DNA from: an uncultured Arthrobacter sp.
GTDB lineage: Bacteria; Actinomycetota; Actinomycetes; Actinomycetales; Micrococcaceae
Reading direction: 5' to 3'
Length of the DNA stretch: 14,334 bases
Assembly: GCA_937873245.1 (NCBI GenBank)
Contig: CALMVY010000029.1
Coordinates: 1-14,334, forward strand
The position numbers were made by a program, and so were the translations under genes. Below, one piece after another: positions 11,517-14,334 of the stretch; position 1 is the first letter of the stretch, and each line of letters starts with the position of its first letter. Below the pieces are notes generated by a model that was not told where the DNA came from, made no database searches, and was given only the letters and a program-made list of their open reading frames with translations.

Positions 11517-14334
11517 GGTGATGTTCCTTCCGCAGGGAGCCTTCGTCCCTGGAGAGGCCGGTGTTCGGCCGGCGGGCAGGCATGGGGACGGCAAGCAGGG
11601 CTGTCAGGCCGATGATGACGGCCTGGGCCAGACCTGCCCAGATGGCCCAGGGGGCTTCGTACCGGAGGCTGAGCTGCCCGCCTTGCGCGGGCAGGGTGAA
11701 GGCCTGCGCCCAGCCGGATGTAGTGGCCGTGAGGCGGCGGCCGTCGAGCCAGGCGCTCCAGCCCGGATCGGCGCGTTCGGCCAGCACCACGAGCCGGCCC
11801 TCCGGTCCGGCGGGAACCGCGGCATCGGCGGCCACCGCCTCGGACGGGACCAGCCCGACGGTGGCCCCCGCGCCGTCGACGATCCGCACACGGTGCGCGA
11901 CGTCGGCGGGCTGGATCACCGGCTGGTTCAGGGGGCTGATGCGCCAGAGCCAGCCGACGTCGGTCTTGCCGACGGCGACGAGCCCGGGGACGGCGTCCAT
12001 GCGGCTGGCGGTCAGCTGGGACGCGGTGTCGGCGGCCCGCAGGACCACGAAGCCGACGCCGAGCTGCTCGAGTTCTTCTCGTGGATCGACGCCCTGGCCG
12101 GCCACGATGGTGGCCACCACGTTGCGGAGCGACGCCGCGACGGCGTCGTCGTCACGGACCGCCTCCTGCCCCGGCTCCCCCATGATCGGGCGGGCGGAGG
12201 CGATCGTGGACAGGGCGTCAAGGGTGGTTCCGGCACCGCGCATGAGCGTGGCGTCAAACGTTCCGTTTTCGCCGGTGGAGATGATGAGCGTGCGGGATTG
12301 TTCCGGGCCCTCGCCGCGGTCGACGGCCGTCGCCGGGAGGGTCCGGGACCCGGCCGGCTGCACGAGCCGCTGACTGCCAAGCGGGTCGCTGCCAACGGCA
12401 TCAGTGCCGGCAGCTCCGGGCGATGCGGCGGACGGCGCGGCGGGGTCTCCGGCGGCGGGCGTCAGGACGTTCTGCGCCGCCCACACGGTAAGCCCGGTGA
12501 GCGGTCCGGCCAGCAGAAGGACCATGGCCGTGGCCGCGGTGGCGCGGAGCAGGATCTTGCGGCCCGACGTTGCGGCGGCGGCGCGGTCGGCGGAGTCCAG
12601 CAGGGCCGCGGCGCCGACCAGCGCCGCGCCCAGAATGGCGAAGGCAGCGGCCGAGACAGCCGGCCCCGTGAAGGCAGTGACCAGGACGTTGGAGCTGGCT
12701 CCGGTGGCGACCTGGCTGCTGAGCCACCCGCCGGTCAGCAGCAAGAGGGCTGCGGCCCAGAGGGCGCAGGCAATCCGCGGCGTCCGGCCCGGGAAGAACA
12801 GCGCGGCGCCGGCCAGGAGCAGGGCGGGCAGGCCGATCAGCAGCGCCAGCAGGAGCGCCCACGGCACGGCGGAGTCCGGGCCGAACACCGGGAGGCCGGT
12901 CAGGCCGTCGCCGGAGGCGAAGCGCAGCGGCTGGCCCAGGGCCTGCTGCCAGAGCGGTGCGGCGTCAAAGGCAAGCGGCAGGCCGGGGTCCGCGAGCATG
13001 GCGCGCGGACGGTCAAGAGTGGAGACCAGGAACGGCACGAACAACGCGAGGCTGGGCAGCAGCGCCCACCACACGGTGCGCCCGCGGCGGCCCAGGAGGG
13101 CGCCGCAGAGTGCCACGAGCACGACGGCGGGTAGCAGCAGCGAGGGGGCTGCCGCGGTGACGACGGCCAGCGCCAGGCCGGCTGCGGCGGCGGCGGTCCA
13201 GGACGGTGTGCCGTTAATTCCGGGCTTGGCCGGGGGCGATTCGGTGAAGCGCCGCTCCCCGGGGGCCGGGACGGCGTAGCGGCCGCGTCCGGCTGCGGTG
13301 CCGGTGGCCCGCAGCAGGGCAAGCACCAGCAGCGGCATCATCACGTGGACGAGGAGGGCTCCGGCACGGCCCTGGTTGAGTGCCACCTGGAGGGCCGGCG
13401 CTCCGGCCCAGACGAGGGCGGCTGCCAGGCGCAGGCCGCGGCGCTGCGTCAGGGCACCGGCGGCAAACCAGGCGCCGAGGGCTGAGAGCGGCATGGCCAG
13501 AATCAGCAGCCAGCCGAGCGCCGTGTTGGCGTTGCCGGCACCGAGTACCCCGAGAACCCACAGGACGTAGCCGAACGGGTCGCCGTGGCCGGGAAGTCCT
13601 GCGCCGAGGGTGATCCACCAGCCGGAGGCGTGGTTCCAGATCTCGCCCAGCCGCGGCGAAACGGGAATCATCGCGCCGCCGGAGACTGCCTCGGCCCGGA
13701 ACAGACTCAGGAGGCCGACCAGCGAGGCGGCAGTGGTGACCAGGACGGCGAGCAGCGCGCCGTTGCCCACCCAGCCCCGCTCGGAGGTTGTGAGGGCGGC
13801 GAAGTCGTCGGCCGAGTCGCCGGTCGGCTGTTCGGCCAGCGGGTCGTTCCCGGTAAGACTTTCACTGGAGTCGTCAGCTCCGAGGGCTTCCATCAGGGAG
13901 CGGCGGTGGGCCCAGACCTCCCGCCGCGGAGTCTGCAGCCCCTTGATGACGGATCGCCGGATGCGGCGGGTCCGGGCAGCGTTGCGCCGGCCCCGGAACA
14001 CGGCCGCGGGACGACCGAGTGCGCCGAAGGTGGCCAAAAGCTGCGAGAAGCCGTGCCCCGGGTCTTTGACGGCAATGCTCAGGACCAGCTTGAAGAGGCT
14101 CCCGAGTAAGGCACCGGCAGCGTGCAGTGGCACCTTCCACGCGACCGCGTGCTTGAGCCGCAGGTACACCTGGGCCTTGCGCGCCGCCGTGGCGTTGCCC
14201 AGTGCGTTCGGACGGTGCGAGACATGGTGCATCCGGGCACTGGGTACCACCACCACACGGTGTCCGGCCAGCCGGTTCCGCCAGCAGAAGTCAACGTCGT
14301 CGCCGGTCCCCGGCAGGGCCGGGTCGAAACCGCG
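11503..14334 (-). CDS. GT2-family glycosyltransferase with large polytopic membrane domain, 5' end outside window
   Basis: The C-terminal 943 residues of a long envelope protein. The first visible residues, GFDPALPGTGDDVDFCWRNR and the following VPSARMHHVSHR, are the end of a GT2 fold: the acidic pair in GDDVDFCWR stands where the catalytic acid lies in this family, so the N-terminal nucleotide-sugar domain is outside the window. After a basic amphipathic stretch (about 40-200) come many hydrophobic segments (about 10-13 by eye, from roughly 210 to 640). A long extracytoplasmic region with Ala/Gly-rich beta structure follows, then one last membrane helix near 895-920 and a short basic tail ending KEHHHAQG. 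The layout resembles GT2-plus-membrane proteins that transfer sugars to cell-wall polymers, but the donor and acceptor are unknown. It is the upstream partner of DUF5719, overlapping it by 14 bases. Confidence 0.85.
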   Translation of the reverse strand, partial: RGFDPALPGTGDDVDFCWRNRLAGHRVVVVPSARMHHVSHRPNALGNATAARKAQVYLRLKHAVAWKVPLHAAGALLGSLFKLVLSIAVKDPGHGFSQLLATFGALGRPAAVFRGRRNAARTRRIRRSVIKGLQTPRREVWAHRRSLMEALGADDSSESLTGNDPLAEQPTGDSADDFAALTTSERGWVGNGALLAVLVTTAASLVGLLSLFRAEAVSGGAMIPVSPRLGEIWNHASGWWITLGAGLPGHGDPFGYVLWVLGVLGAGNANTALGWLLILAMPLSALGAWFAAGALTQRRGLRLAAALVWAGAPALQVALNQGRAGALLVHVMMPLLVLALLRATGTAAGRGRYAVPAPGERRFTESPPAKPGINGTPSWTAAAAAGLALAVVTAAAPSLLLPAVVLVALCGALLGRRGRTVWWALLPSLALFVPFLVSTLDRPRAMLADPGLPLAFDAAPLWQQALGQPLRFASGDGLTGLPVFGPDSAVPWALLLALLIGLPALLLAGAALFFPGRTPRIACALWAAALLLLTGGWLSSQVATGASSNVLVTAFTGPAVSAAAFAILGAALVGAAALLDSADRAAAATSGRKILLRATAATAMVLLLAGPLTGLTVWAAQNVLTPAAGDPAAPSAASPGAAGTDAVGSDPLGSQRLVQPAGSRTLPATAVDRGEGPEQSRTLIISTGENGTFDATLMRGAGTTLDALSTIASARPIMGEPGQEAVRDDDAVAASLRNVVATIVAGQGVDPREELEQLGVGFVVLRAADTASQLTASRMDAVPGLVAVGKTDVGWLWRISPLNQPVIQPADVAHRVRIVDGAGATVGLVPSEAVAADAAVPAGPEGRLVVLAERADPGWSAWLDGRRLTATTSGWAQAFTLPAQGGQLSLRYEAPWAIWAGLAQAVIIGLTALLAVPMPARRPNTGLSRDEGSLRKEHHHAQG

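Noticed and set aside
10816..13134. 772-codon open frame on the plus strand opposite the DUF5719 and GT2 genes
   Set aside because: It is the antisense of two well-supported genes in very GC-rich DNA, where stop codons are rare in shadow frames. Its product is low-complexity Gly/Arg/Ala with no known domain.

Overview
The window looks like three DNA pieces of different origin joined inside genes. It does not read as one native locus. Piece A (about 1-1800) is GC-rich and actinobacterium-like. It carries the 5' part of paaA (phenylacetyl-CoA epoxidase) on the minus strand, a divergent TetR repressor with a clear palindromic operator between the two genes, a SnoaL-like cyclase-fold gene, and the first codons of a small zinc-finger-like protein. 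Piece B (about 1801-3360) has lower GC and different codon use (TTA, ATT, CAA are common). It carries the last ~38 codons of an ArsR/SmtB-type metal sensor, then a P1B-type heavy-metal ATPase that is cut off just after its HP motif. I cannot place its host; a cyanobacterial or Chloroflexi-like source is only a guess.

Piece C (about 3353-14334) is high-GC and reads like a Micrococcaceae (Arthrobacter/Pseudarthrobacter-type) chromosome. It begins with the last ~80 codons of a long-chain acyl-CoA synthetase on the plus strand. A strong bidirectional terminator follows, then a set of genes mostly on the minus strand: a TIGR01906-type membrane protein, an Ig-domain L,D-transpeptidase, ahcY (S-adenosylhomocysteine hydrolase), a Trm112-like small protein and a DUF3499 zinc-ribbon protein. 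A divergent zincin-like protein lies on the plus strand. After it, again on the minus strand, come a DUF5719 membrane-anchored protein and a large GT2-plus-polytopic-membrane protein whose 5' end lies beyond the window. The order ahcY / DUF3499 / zincin-like / DUF5719 / GT2 resembles the conserved actinobacterial neighbourhood that in Mycobacterium contains sahH, Rv3258c, Rv3259 and whiB2.

Functionally, piece A is a control point for phenylacetate catabolism, piece B is a broken metal-efflux module, and piece C is housekeeping plus cell-envelope genes (methyl cycle, peptidoglycan cross-linking, glycosyl transfer). No mobile element, integrase, RNA gene or CRISPR array is visible. Both joins fall in short stretches that read plausibly on both sides, which fits assembly chimerism better than insertion. 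The points most worth a second look are the two joins, the PaaR-like operator, the APC (not CPC) metal-site motif with a degenerate N-terminal metal site in the ATPase, the zincin-like protein that lacks HExxH, and two mutually exclusive perfect hairpins in the DUF3499/zincin divergent region.
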